Shown here: positions 31,581-43,119 of the stretch, one piece after another
How positions within the stretch are numbered: position 1 is the stretch's first letter
Layout: every line of letters begins with the position of its first letter
NCBI GenBank assembly: GCA_037833965.1
Contig: AP031353.1
Span: forward strand, 6,264,501-6,328,500
DNA: 64,000 bases
Reading direction: 5' to 3'
Source: Marchantia polymorpha subsp. ruderalis
Lineage: Eukaryota > Streptophyta > Marchantiopsida > Marchantiales > Marchantiaceae
Made by a program: the position numbers and the translations under genes
The notes under the pieces: generated by a model
Told to the model about the DNA's origin: nothing
The model's input: only the letters and a program-made list of their open reading frames with translations
The model's database searches: none

Positions 31581-31717
31581 CCCAATCCGCCTCTGATGCC
31601 GTGCTGCACTGAGCTACTCTAGCCCTACTAGCTAAGGTGTATGGGCAACCTAACCTGTCATCACAGCAAGAAGACTCTCACGGTCTACTGGTCATCACTC
31701 CAGTCTCACCGTGAGAG
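31581..31717 (-). other. Element B candidate primer site and leader hairpin
   Basis: Minus-strand GGCATCAGAGG (about 31590-31601) resembles the initiator-Met primer site TGGTATCAGAG with transitions, weak on its own. Just upstream in the element, CTCTCACGGT (31675-31684) and ACCGTGAGAG (31708-31717) are perfect inverted repeats, with an inner ACTGG/CCAGT stem and an 8-nt loop. Confidence 0.4.
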
Positions 31718-33060
31718 AAACATAGATAGACCGGCCGGTGATCAAGTCCAGCCCCCTATCGCCAGCACACAGGAGTAAAACTACTCCGGAAATCAGCATC
31801 ACCCCTACACGGACGCGCACCAGGAAGCAAGACTGGAGAGGATCCAAACACAAGCAACCAGCTAGCAACGACTCTCCAGTCTAAAGGAAACACAGCACAA
31901 AACAAGACAACACACACGGGACATCGCATCGCTTCGCGATCCCGATTCGATCTCCATCGCCCTCCATTTACGTGGGCCTCCAGTGCCTATGATGCCCTCT
32001 TCCACCAAATTGCAAACAAAAATTGTTTGAAAACTTTTTACTTTTTTTTTTTTTCTTTCTCCTTCACACAGGGGTCACACTGCCCCTCAACAAACACACT
32101 ACACACTGAAAGCTCAATATATTGACTACGTCATATATATATTTACAATGCTTTCAAAACATCACGTCACAGGTAGTGAAACCGGGTGCAAACTCCTGAT
32201 CCCTTCAGGAACTCCTATCTAAACGCTACAAGTATTTGCTATCAATCCTTTGAGAGACTATCAAGAAATTTCTCTAGTACAAGAATTTCTTCTGAAAGAC
32301 AATCTTGAACATACTAAACATCTCTCAAATGGTCAGCAATATCCTGTGGAAGGTCTAGTAACTCATCCTCACATATCCTATACTCTAGGCCGGATTCCTC
32401 TAGAAGTTTCTCTACGGCTAGTGCCTCGTCCCAATCTAACCCGGAATCTTTTTCTTCTGCCACAACAGTGTTTGCCGGATTCTCTTCTACTTGAGGCTGC
32501 ACCGTCACCTCTTGCTCCTGATCACGTTCCTCGCTACTGACGACTTCCACTGTCTGGATTTCTTGTATATCACTGTCATCCGCTTTTTCTCCAAGCGGCA
32601 TTTTCCCTTTATAGTTAACACTTCACAGTGTACAAGGATAATTGTTTTTACAGAGAATTTGTAAACTAAATCTGGAGTGAAAACTAAAAACTGTTTAACT
32701 ATAAAACTATAAAAAGGTTTGAATAGCTTTAAAGAACTTGGCATAAACAAATTCACTTGAACTAGTGAATTTGAAATTTTCTACAGCAAACTTAGCACTG
32801 CTGTATTTTATCACAAATCTGATTGTAATCAAAAGACCTGCATAGGCCAACTTCACCTAGCAGATCTCCAAAAACAGAGGCTACAGCTATTGGACTCTTT
32901 CAGTATGGTATTATGCCAACTAAGTCACACATAATCCTCTTTGGCTCAAGTATAGCACACTATGTAATTAAGTTCGTGTGGATATAGGTGGCTGAACATC
33001 CAAGTAGATATTCGAAAGCAATGTCACTAAACATTCTTTTACCATGAAATGTTTTAGGAA
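31718..33060. other. Region upstream of element B, unassigned
   Basis: 31.7-32.1 kb may hold B's 5' LTR or leader but could not be matched to the other end. A pyrimidine run lies at 32037-32062. Beyond it is an acidic open frame (32314-32601) and AT-rich DNA. Confidence 0.35.
32314..32601 (-). CDS. Hypothetical acidic 95-residue protein
   Basis: ATG at 32601 and stop at 32314. Very rich in Glu and Asp (about a third of residues), with no knuckle, membrane segment or family motif that I recognise. It could be a small gene, a first exon, or part of a retroelement; its neighbours give no help. Confidence 0.25.
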   Translation of the reverse strand: MPLGEKADDSDIQEIQTVEVVSSEERDQEQEVTVQPQVEENPANTVVAEEKDSGLDWDEALAVEKLLEESGLEYRICEDELLDLPQDIADHLRDV

Positions 33061-34140
33061 AGAGAGAGAGTTATGGCAACCAACTTCAAGCTAACCAGGG
33101 TAAGTTACCTCCATTTACCCCATTTGGTAATCTCTGTATTCGGTGCCGGTGATCTGATCCCTCTTTCTTGGTGTTCACTCGCTCGGAGGTATCCAATGTT
33201 GGCGCCTATGGTACCAATAGCAGATACTGAAACAAAGGTAACAAAAGATTCTGCTCTTTTCCCTTCTTCGAATTATCCTCTAACAGTACCTCCTCTGAGT
33301 CTTTAGTCACTAATTTGCTGTTCCCGCAGGTGGACCTCCAACTTCAGTTCTCCTCGTTCAAAATTCTTCACCCGCTGCCAGCGTCCGAGCACCCATCCAC
33401 TCTTCCCACTTCTTGTAAATTCAACTCAGAACTCTCGTCTTGCTGTTTGCTGAACTCTACAGAATTCTCCTCTCCATGTCTGATGAAATCAAGCCTATCG
33501 GTTTCACTGAGCTGCTGCTGCGATGCTCTGCCTCCCGCTCGCGGACCAGGGAGCAGAACTCAACCCTCTCAGAAAAAGCCCTCTATCTACGTCCCGGACA
33601 TCCGCGCGCTCCTGAAGGAAGGAAGGAAAGAAGGAAAGAGAGAAAGAAAGAACGAAAGGTCTGATCTAATCCAGCTTTCCCATGCAGAGAAGGCTCCCCC
33701 GCAAACCTCGCGACGAAAGCGAAAAGCCCCTCAGCGTGCAACAACCTCAAAGCGTCGCCCACTGGTCGTTCACGAATTTTCCATTCCTCAATGTTTGATG
33801 AACAAAACTCGCCGAGTTTCACTCCACGGCTCTGCGGTCACTCCCGAACCTGGAAACCCTCCAAACCATATTCCGCCCGTGCTGAACTACCGGCCCACTC
33901 ACTCGCTCACTCACTCGATCATCCCCTCCACCAGAAGCATCCGCCGCTGGAACGAGTTGCACTCTATCAATCACTCACTCAGTTGATCGTTTCCTCCACA
34001 AGAAGCCTCTCTTGTGATTGATTTTATACTTTCTAACTCGAAAGTATCGAGCAACCCGTGCTTCCGATTCACCACGCACGCCCCGCTTGCCTGCGGGGGG
34101 GAGATCACAAAGAAGAGAGAACCTCTCTCTCACTCCCTGT
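33061..34140. other. Unassigned region with a possible short exon and GA microsatellite
   Basis: At 33073 a short ATG frame reaches a strong donor-like GGTAAGT at 33100-33106, which could be a first exon, but no partner exon was found. A purine microsatellite of GGAA/GAAA units lies at about 33614-33658. The Ser/Pro-rich open frames here have no recognisable domains. Confidence 0.3.
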
Positions 34141-34345
34141 AATCTCTCCTTTCGAATTCACAGATCACAGAATTCGAATTCTGTGATTTCGAATTCTGTA
34201 ATTTTGAATTGATTTCGAACTTTGTGAACTCAAAGTTTGGGAATTCGAATTGAATTTGAATTCTGCGAATTCAAATACTGTGAGTTCGAATTTAATTCGA
34301 ATTTAAAACGAATTCAATTTTAGATGCATTCAATTCAATTCGATA
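34141..34345. repeat. Degenerate GAATTCGAATTC palindrome-rich tract
   Basis: About 200 bp dominated by GAATTC, TTCGAA and AATTTGAATT words, with many short self-complementary stretches (for example CAGAATTCGAATTCTG near 34167-34182). Not a regular tandem array. Confidence 0.7.
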
Positions 34346-35699
34346 TCTCCCTGTATTTCACTACCTATCGACCCTAAAGCGATTCGTTCCAGGACATCAA
34401 AAGTCCCCAGGCAGCGAATCGGCCGACTTCAACACAGGTTGAAAAATCCCAGTCTCCCACGATGCATCTCAATGCTGCTGCTTTCCGAGTGAGCTGTGCT
34501 GGACCGGAAAAATCCGCAGCAAAGACAGGACTGCACGATCGGTGGTATAGTGTGGATACTGATCCTAGAAATGTCGCTATTAGCTCTCCTCCTCTTCGCC
34601 GACCAATTCCCCACGAACACTGTAGTTCAGTGGAGTAATATGTGCCGTGGAGCGCAGAGTAAAGATCTCCTTATCCGCAGTCTCAAATCTTTCACCGGAT
34701 CGAGCTCTCGGCCCTAATCCAATTGGCTCCGGGAAAGCAATGAATCACATGAGCGGTTCCCAGAAGGCAAAAGAGCAAATTCTCAAGCTGTCCGAACACC
34801 TCTGATCGCTCCATCTACCAAATGACTCCCGTCTTTCCTCCACCCCTACGGAACTCATGATGCTGGCCCGCCATAGCTGGCACTCCTCGAGCTCTCGTCT
34901 CCTCCTTCACTGCCTTTCCTCGATATGCTTGCTCGCTTCCGCGATACTACGTACAACACTACTACCGCCACCCCAATACTGTTGTAACAGATTACTTCGT
35001 TTACTCCGCGAACCGAACGAACGTACTGAAATGAAGCTTCAAACTGAATTTTCCCTCTTCCCATCGAAGATTATCGACCGAAATCCAACAATATTCTCAG
35101 TATTCCTGTCACTGACGGCCCCAGACCGTCACCCAAGATCAACGCTCTCAGTCGATCAACCTACTTCAAATCTCCAGTCGAGACTATCGGAGTCCACAAG
35201 CAAAATTGAAATCACTAATCCTAGGACAAGAGGCTAAATTCTGCAACACCACCAGCAACGATTCTTTTTGCTGTTTTACAGCGAGTTCTTCGAGTGAAAT
35301 GTACGGGAATTCCCCACTGGAATTCCCGTCGGTCAATTACCCTACTGGCAACAAACCGTCACCGTCACAAACATGAGTCAAGCCCAACCCACTCCACACT
35401 CGGAGAATCCAGGTCGACGCAAAGGGGAAAGTCACTCTACTCTCCCAACGCTTCCAGGCTCGACTCAAAGAACTGACGTTCTTCGAGCCGTCCCCGACTG
35501 TATACCCCTCGTGACCGGAACCCTAACTTTACGGCTAAATATAGTAAGTGTTTGAACTTCGTGAGCCGACTCGTAACTACATGACAGCGACCATGACAGA
35601 AGTTGCTTCCAACTCCCAGACGTTCTTGTTTGAATCACATTCAGCTTGTACCTACGATACATTAGCAACAATAAAAATGTCAAATATGGTGATTGCTTT
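34346..35699. other. Unassigned moderately GC-rich region
   Basis: No gene recognised; short open frames on both strands lack domain content. A perfect 10-bp inverted repeat (ACGGGAATTC / GAATTCCCGT, 7-nt spacer) lies at 35303-35329. Confidence 0.35.
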
Positions 35700-37490
35700 C
35701 AAAATTCTTTTGTTTGCCAGTGTTAGAAAGATCATTGTACAGTACACATCAATCCCTTCCAACGTCTCATCGATGTCGGTAAGGATGTCCAAACTTGCGG
35801 CAATATAAACGACCAATTTTGACATTTCTTGTTGTTGCTACAAGATCACGATGTTGCGTGTCTAGATCTTGGTGAATCTGATTGCAATCATGTCAAACAA
35901 TGATGAAATAGCAGCCGTAATAATCCATTACATTCCCAACGGCGCCTGAACAGTGCGTTTTGCAGCATTGTGGATCATCAATCGATAATAATTTTGAAAA
36001 AATCAGTGAAGAATGCTACTAAATGCAACCCAACATGTCGTGTCTTTCAGGAATTTGGATCTAAAATCTATGATAAGATTTTGCTGCATTCAAAGATGAA
36101 TAGAATATGCATTAACTACTTTGTAGAACGCTTGATCCAAAACATCTTGCGTCACATTCTTGACAACAATGTCAAATAGATGTGGGATGCACAAAGTTTG
36201 GAGCACAAGATGATTGCACTCATTCTCGAGCAAGGTGACAACTCCTCTATGTCAACCGGTCATCGTGTTCTCCCCGTCAGAGTTTATCAAACTCAATTTG
36301 AAGCCAATCTGAACAGAAAGTATCAAACATGATTTTAATGAATTTCACGTGTTTGACGGACAGATGTTGTTCAAAGAATGAAATCAGGATCATATGGAGA
36401 TTGTAAAGCATCTTTTCAACGTAGATCCAAATACATTATCGAGTAGAGAGACTATCATATGCAAGATGACGTCAGTAACTAGTGAAAACACCCATATATG
36501 TTTTTGATTCATAATGATGTACATCGACTGTATGGCAACGGCGAGGAGTACTTAGACAAACTTTATCACCATAAGATCGTTGAGAATAGCGAGCTTTGAC
36601 TTCTTGCACAAGTTATAATGTTGGATGATAGTAGCTATAGTTTGGAAAAATGACAATCCAACATACACGTGTTCAAATGCAAGATTGAAACGCATCGAAT
36701 TCTCATAATGATCACATACAATCCATCTTCCTGCAACTTGAACAGTTTCATGAGGTTTGATTTGCTGATCGATTTTGAATCGTCACCTTCTTTGTTTACC
36801 ATGGAATTGAAGAACAAATTTCCAACAATTTTGTCAAAAATGGCTGATAAATGATATAGCAAACGTTAGATTGTCATTGTAACACTAGGGTTTAGAGAGA
36901 AGCTCACTCGAAGATAGAAACGTAAACTCTGAAGATAAGAGATATCCATCAATGGTTCTCCTCTTCCTTATATAGCTCTCATCAACAAGTACAAGGCGCA
37001 CCAAACTAACACACTAACTAACACACTCAATGCTTACCTCCAAGCACACGGATTGCTAACATGGCACTGTCAACTAACACATCCACTGTGTACCTACCAA
37101 GTGCGCGGATCGCTGACGTGGCAGCTAGCTCTACTGCACACTAAAGTATCTACATCAATATTTAGAGTAACCTCTACTTTAGTTCTAACTAACTAAAGAT
37201 GGTTACAGTCATGATCCTTGTCGAGAAATGTGTTGATTACTTTCGTCTCCTTCTTGTTAAAATACGCTAGTTTGTCTGTAGTAGAAAGAGTATGGTCTTT
37301 TGTCCATTCATCAGTGTGTTGCGATTGCATATGGCTTTTGTAATATTCAAGACAAAAAAAAAACTGGAATAATTGCACATTCTTCGTGTGTTGACTCTTA
37401 ACAACTGGACCATTGCATTTTTCACGTCTGATGTGCACGCATTACAGGCATTGGACTGTCGTAATGGTTCCATTTGGCACATATTGGACG
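35700..37490 (-). pseudogene. Decayed hAT-like transposase
   Basis: On the minus strand, broken by many stops and frame changes, an order typical of hAT-related transposases can be followed: a zinc-finger-like N-terminus (SHMQSQHT near 37310), an alpha-helical middle (36400-36860, with ending LNDLM..V and WVFSLVTD), then the RNase H-like part with GENTMTG near 36260, CIPHLFDIVVK near 36170, and a late block similar to ...DTTCWVAF near 36030. A solo LTR (36878-37207) sits inside it. The assignment is from residual pattern only. Confidence 0.5.
36878..37207 (-). mobile_element. Solo LTR (330 bp), same family as 6517-6924, copy 2
   Basis: Reads TGTAACACTAGGG...GATGGTTACA on the plus strand, i.e. 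the 6.5-kb LTR in reverse. It is flanked by perfect 5-bp TSDs GTCAT (36873-36877 and 37208-37212). It has about two of the CACGTCAGC modules, compared with three to four in copy 1, which accounts for the 78-bp length difference. Confidence 0.9.
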
Positions 37491-37549
37491 CGATTCAATC
37501 AAATTCAGCCTCATTTTAAATGAAATGTCACAATCCTACAAAGGTATTA

Positions 37550-40130
37550 TTTGAATCATTGCTACTATATGAAAACTTCCTTCATTTGAGAAGACTATAT
37601 CCAAATTGTTCATTGAAAGACATAGACATGACATGCATAATTAGCGATGTAGAGAAGAAGATGCAATTCTAGCTTTGCAGTGGCTACCAATGCAACGTGA
37701 GTATGTTAAAATCTATAAGTGAAATGAAGTACAATTCGGTAATTGTCGATACATGGGAGGAAGAAACGAACGTCACAATCCAAGCAATATCATCACTTTT
37801 GTGAACATAATAGTTGTTGTTGGATGTGTAGCAAAGAATAACATTTTGCTTTTATCTTCTCACAAAGTAAACTTGGAGGCACTTCAAGAAAGCGACGCGA
37901 GTCGATCAAGTTTATCATGCATGATGGGGACAAAATGCATTACAATATTACTATAGAATATACTTTGATATGACATTAGCAAATGTGACCAATCATCAAA
38001 ATCACAAATGACATATGAATAGTGGTGCTTCTAATCACATGACAAACAATAAAAAGTCATTAGATTCGTTAAAGATTGAAAGAGCAACACGAGTCAATCA
38101 AGTTTATCATGCATGATGAAAAAGAATTGCACTACAATATTGTTGTATAATATTTTGATATGGCATTAGCAAATGTGCCCAATCACAAAAAAAAAATGAC
38201 ATAGTAATACCGGTGCTTCTAATTACGTGACAAACAATAAAGGTTCATTAGATTTGTTAAAGATTGAGAAGGTAGATATTGTGATGACAACTTGAGGAAG
38301 ACATCATAGAATTGAGGGACGTGAAAGTGCTCACGCTTCAGCAAAAAGTTAAAGATTAAGCTTAAAAATATTCTCTACAACCTATTTGTGAGCAATAATA
38401 TAATTTCAATAGGTAATCTTGCAGGTAAAGATCCTGCTATTTTATTTGCAAAAAGATTATATTGGATCATGAACAAATTTATTAACAAGCAATAAATAGT
38501 ATACCATAGGAAATCAAGATCAATATTGTGGACTCTACATGTTCAACTCATCAGTTGATGAAATACACAACATGACAAAAACAAAAAGTGCAACTTTGTG
38601 TCATCACTGTTTTGAATATATCAAATTCTATGAAATAAATCACTGTTTAGATTGAATTATGTAATAGGTATGGCTTGAGTAGATGATATTTATAAAGTTT
38701 GCAAAGCATATGAAGTTGATAAACAATCAAGAAAAATATTTCCTAGATTGTCAACTAATAGAGCTACTAAACGATTAATATTAATTCACCTGATGTAGTT
38801 GAAACTTTAAGTTCTACTTTACTAAACATGTCTTAGTTTTGTAGATTAACTATTAATTATTCAAGATTATTGTTTGTTTATATAATGAAGTCAAAAGTGA
38901 AACCTACATCAAATATTGAATCTTTAAAATCAAGATGGAGAAACAAGAAAATAAAAAGATGAAGATTTTAAGGTCTGATAGAGGATGCAAGTATATGTTT
39001 AAGGTGTTTGAAGCATATTTGAAGTTCAAAGACATTACAAGACTTCTGACACAACCTCAAACATCACAAAAAAATGGAAATTCAAACCAACGTAACATAA
39101 AGTCCTAGATGATCACCTTTGACATGTCCATCAATAATCAAGAAGATTCAAGCAATGAGATTCAAATATCACGATGAGCGAAGCAATCAATACAACAATT
39201 CTTCTTGTGAACATCAGTCCAACAAAAGCAAATCATGGGTATACACTATTAAAAAAGTTCCATGGTAAAAAACCCCAAGTGTTTCATCTTAGAATATTTA
39301 GGAACATAGATCATGTTCATATAGCAAAATAAAAACGTAGAAAAATGAACAATAAATCAATACAGTGCATGTTGGTTGGCTATGATAATGAATTTAAAGC
39401 ATATAAAGTATATTGTTCAAAACGTAGAAAAATTATTATCATCCAAAATGTTGTTATCGATGAGAGTATAGTCAATTTTTTTGCACTAAGTCATGTTTGG
39501 ATACGTGATGAAGATATATTTTTGCATTTTTTAAAATTGATGATGAACATGTTGATATTGAAAAAATAATTTCAAACGCTAATTCATCTGTTGAACAAGT
39601 TGAAGTTAAAAAAATGATATCAAACGCAAGTTCAACATTACTTTCAAAACTTCAAAACTCAAACGGTAATGATAGCAAGTTTGTTGATGAAGAGAAAATT
39701 TTGTCCAAAGCAACAAATTATGAGGCTGAATCATTGCCAACTTCACAAGTTTATGTCCGACAACAAAGAAGTCATATGCGTACCAAGTGTAACCGATGAA
39801 AGAACGAGCTCCAAACTTCAGATGTAAAGATTATTCATGAACAGTGACATCACATGAAAATCCAATCACATTTCTACATACTCAGTGATACATGCAGATT
39901 GGAAAACTGGAATGAAATAAGAGGTTGAATCAATTAACAAAAATTGGACATGAAAGATAGTTCACCCATTGTTTTCTGGACTTACTCTTATTATAGCAAA
40001 ATGAGTTTATAAAACCAAAGTTGAAGCATCAAGATAAGCTTTGAAATTAAAGCCAGTATAGTTTCAAAACAAAATTAATAATTAGAGAACGTAGATTTTT
40101 TTGATATCTTTGCTTCGGTGACAAAAAAAA
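37550..40130 (+). pseudogene. Decayed Ty1/copia element, gag/protease to early RT
   Basis: Plus-strand traces in copia order: a protease-side HHMTNN block (near 38035 and 38215), a GAG-pre-integrase-like CKAY...KQSRKIFPR (near 38700), integrase remnants (39000-39350), the integrase tail CMLVGYDNEFKAYKVY with VVIDES (39345-39475), and the RT N-terminus (39890-40080). Stops and frameshifts are everywhere. A ~192-bp tandem duplication (copies from about 37891 and 38083) has doubled the protease-side block. The RNase H end of the same element is at 43120-43760. Confidence 0.7.
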
Positions 40131-40199
40131 TACAAACAATATTTTACTTAGCTGCAAACAAATAGTGAAAGATTTATCAAACCTGATCCCCAGCCTGGA

Positions 40200-42415
40200 A
40201 AACAAATCCCGACAATAAGCATCAGCATGTTGTTTTTGTTAATTATGAGCAATCAACAATTTCTCCTCTGTTGTTGGTGTAGCCCTTGATGTAAATGTTC
40301 CACAAACCTGTTGACAGCAACTATTTTAGTTGAAAACTCATCTACTTTCAAAAACTTCATCAAACTTGATAAAATATTGGAATGAGCATTGTACATGAGA
40401 TAAAATGGAGACACCTTTGTGTATGCATTTACAAAATTGTTGTATGCAAATTTAAAAAAAACAGAAGAGTTTATTATTCTTGCTCCTTTAATATGAATGC
40501 ACATAGCATATACTCTACACTTCTATTGACTTTCTCTATTTAACTATCAATTTGAGTATGATAAGCTGTTGATATTGCTAATTTCATTTTGAAAAATCTA
40601 AACAAAGTTTTCCAAAACAATTGGTGAAATAAATAACTTTGTCAATGATTAAGACTTTGCTTAATAAATGATTCACAAAAATAACATCAAAGTACAATTT
40701 AATAAGTACAATTGTACAATTGGAGCCGTCATTGTTTTTGTGATTGGTCCGATGTAAATTGTCTTGCTAATTATGTCCATAAAAACCACCATTGAATCTT
40801 TTTTTGACTAACTATGATAACTCACATACAAGATACATGATAACATGTTCATATTGTTTTTTAAAAATAGGAAAAGTTTGTAATAAACTAGTTGATTTTT
40901 TATTATTTGCCTTGTTTTGTTGACAAGCAATAGTTGTATTGCTTCATTTCATAAGTATCATCTATTTCAAAAGTAATACTCCACATACTCTTGTAATTTG
41001 GGTCAAAAACAAACTCGTTAGATGTTCTTTAAGGTCTTTTCCACTCCCACATGACATGCAATTGATGTATCATGATTTTTAAATAAAATCATCTTGCGTA
41101 ACTCTTGGTCTTGCATAATTCACATATCGTTGTTTATAGAATGTTAAACCTTTAATCTTCTTTGCCCTTCCAACTTGTAGTATCCTAATGATCTCTTTGT
41201 GCTCCTTTGTGACATGTATCATCTTGCTTCATCATTCGACTTGAATCTTCACTTCTGCAACATGATACAAACAAAGCATGTGTGTGAGAGCATCTGCAAG
41301 TTGCTTCTTGTCTTCCACGTACACAATCTTCATGTTAAAGCGTTGACGTCACTCTATTCATCGAGTTTGTTGTTTAGACAAATCCTTCTAGGTTTCCAAA
41401 TAAACTAAGGATTTATAATAGATCTTCATCATAAACCTTTTATCACTTAAATAATGCTTCTAGTGTTTTATTGCCAACACAATGATTAATTTTTTTCCAT
41501 ATATCGTGTGGTACTTTTGTTCCGCCGCCACCAACTTTTGAGATCAAAAAGCAACTGGATGTCATCCATGCTCCCACTCTTGTTGAAATATGTCACCCAC
41601 TGTTGTACCAGTTGCGTTAGTAGCTAACTTGATAAGATAGTTATGATCATACCACTTTAGTATAAGTGCGTGTAACAAATCATCTTTCAAATGCATAAAA
41701 AACTAGTTCTTGAGTTGTTTCCCATCTCCATTTTGATCTTTTCTTGGCATGAAAGTCAAGGCATGAGTTAGACAAGCAAAACCTTTCAAAAGTCTATGAT
41801 AGAATCTAGTGAGCTCTAGAAAGCTCTCAAAGTGAGTTTGATACTCAAGTGCTGTTCATTTTTGAATGGCATGTATCTTCTCACTCATTACTTGGGTTCC
41901 TATGGCTTTAACCTTATGATCCAAGTAATATACTTCTGATTTGTCAAATTCATATTTTGAAGCTTTGGCATACAATTTATTATTTATCAAAATTTGAAAT
42001 ACTTCTCATATATTACATCTATGATTATTCAAAATTTTCCTATACACCAATATATATCTTGAAAAACAATAATAGATTTATCTAGATAAATTTAAAAGAT
42101 ATCGTTTATCAATTCAATAAATGTAGCTGATGTATTAATGAGATCATAAGGCAACATTAAATACTCAGAATGACCATACCTAGTATAAAAAGCAGTCTTG
42201 TGTTCATCTTCATTTGCAATTCAAATTTGGTTGTAGTCGCTTCTCAAATCTAGCTTGATGAAAACTTTTGCTACTTGAAATTGATAAATTTATGGTAGAT
42301 AAAAAAATCATCCATACGAGATAATGGAATTTTTTTCCATCATATGTTACATATGAAAATACGTCCTGTATTTTATGTGTCACAATTGCAAAAACATGTA
42401 CCACAATTAAAACAA
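40200..42415 (-). pseudogene. Decayed Ty3/gypsy pol fragment (RT-RNase H-integrase)
   Basis: Minus strand, high to low: RT (KTAFYTRYGHSEYL near 42190, LPYDLI, then a diverged YxDD area), the connection/RNase H (FYHRLLKGFACLTHALT near 41800; AAEQKYHTI near 41510), and integrase (FAYNNFVNAYTKVSPFYLMY near 40430). Many stops. It lies between parts of the copia element and so may have inserted into it. Confidence 0.7.
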
Positions 42416-42429
42416 TTCACAAACTAACC

Positions 42430-42672
42430 AGTGTTACCTCCTTGGTCCAACCTTAATAGTTAATCAAGATGAATTTCAAGTAGAAAAGATATTAAAAAAA
42501 CATATTTGAGTCCATAAATATCCCAAGATTCATTATTTGGTTCAATGGAAAGAACCTCCATCATACGAATCAACTTGGGAACCAACTATAAATGTAGCTA
42601 ATGCACTGTTGATAATTGAAGAATTTGAACCGATGAGCAACTAAGACGTTGCGTCTTAAAAGGAGGGAGGTT
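42430..42672 (+). pseudogene. Chromovirus integrase tail with chromodomain, and polypurine tract
   Basis: 42459-42630 on the plus strand reads as a chromodomain: DEFQVEKILKKH, then YLVQWKEPPSYESTWEP, then LLIIEEFE, with one stop. AAAAGGAGGGAGG (42658-42670) is a polypurine tract directly before the LTR at 42673. Chromodomains direct integration through methylated histone H3. Confidence 0.75.
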
Positions 42673-43093
42673 TGTAATAATCTTTAATTCTTTAGAATTA
42701 AAGTAGGGGTTGTTCAAGATGAAGTTATAGTGCACTAGTCATAGTTGTCACGTCAACGATCCACGTGCTTGGTAGGTAGAGAGTAAGTGTGTTAGTTGAT
42801 TAGTTGCAATGTCAGCGATCCGTGTGTTTGGTAGGTAGAGAGTAAATGTGTTAGTTAAAAACCCCACGTCACCAATCCGTGTGCTTGTAAGATAAAATTT
42901 GAGTATGTTAGTTAAGAGCCTCAAGTCATTCATCCACTAGACGTGGAATGGATAGTGAGGATTAAGATCTTATCTCATTGTACTTGTTGGTAAAAGCTAT
43001 ATAAGGAAGAGTAGAATCATTATTGATATCTTTCAACTTCAAATTTTATATTTTCATCTTCAAGTGATATTTTCTTTAAACCCTAGTGCTACA
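42673..43093 (+). mobile_element. LTR of the chromovirus family, copy 3 (3' LTR)
   Basis: Starts TGTAATAATC after the polypurine tract and ends AGTGCTACA. It shares the CACGTCA..GATCC modules, TATATAAGG, and the AAACCCTAGTG end with the solo LTRs at 6517 and 36878. The linkage to a chromodomain types the whole family as chromovirus Ty3/gypsy. Confidence 0.85.
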
Positions 43094-43119
43094 ATTATTA
43101 GTTTTGTAGTAATTAGTGT

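Larger units (their letters stand above)
16300..31620 (-). mobile_element. Element B: Ty3/gypsy retrotransposon encoding a DNA methyltransferase and a PHD-like finger
   Basis: Reading the minus strand from high to low coordinates gives gag with zinc knuckles and aspartic protease, then a C5-cytosine methyltransferase domain, reverse transcriptase, RNase H, integrase and a PHD-like finger. Order PR-RT-RH-INT marks it as Ty3/gypsy. It is far richer in GC than its flanks. Element A (17247-25098) interrupts the integrase; removing A plus one 4-bp TSD returns both integrase halves to the same frame. The coding part is one frame from gag to PHD except for a -1 shift before the methyltransferase, and it holds eight premature stops. 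A purine run at about 16324-16338 (minus AGGGGGGCGAG) may be the polypurine tract. I could not match the two outer LTRs, so the outer limits are approximate and at least one end may be missing or diverged. Confidence 0.85.

Noticed and set aside
31603..32092. 5' LTR of element B starting at minus-strand TGTTGAGGGG
   Set aside because: The TG start and nearby primer-like site are suggestive, but I could find no matching copy at the 16.3-kb end.
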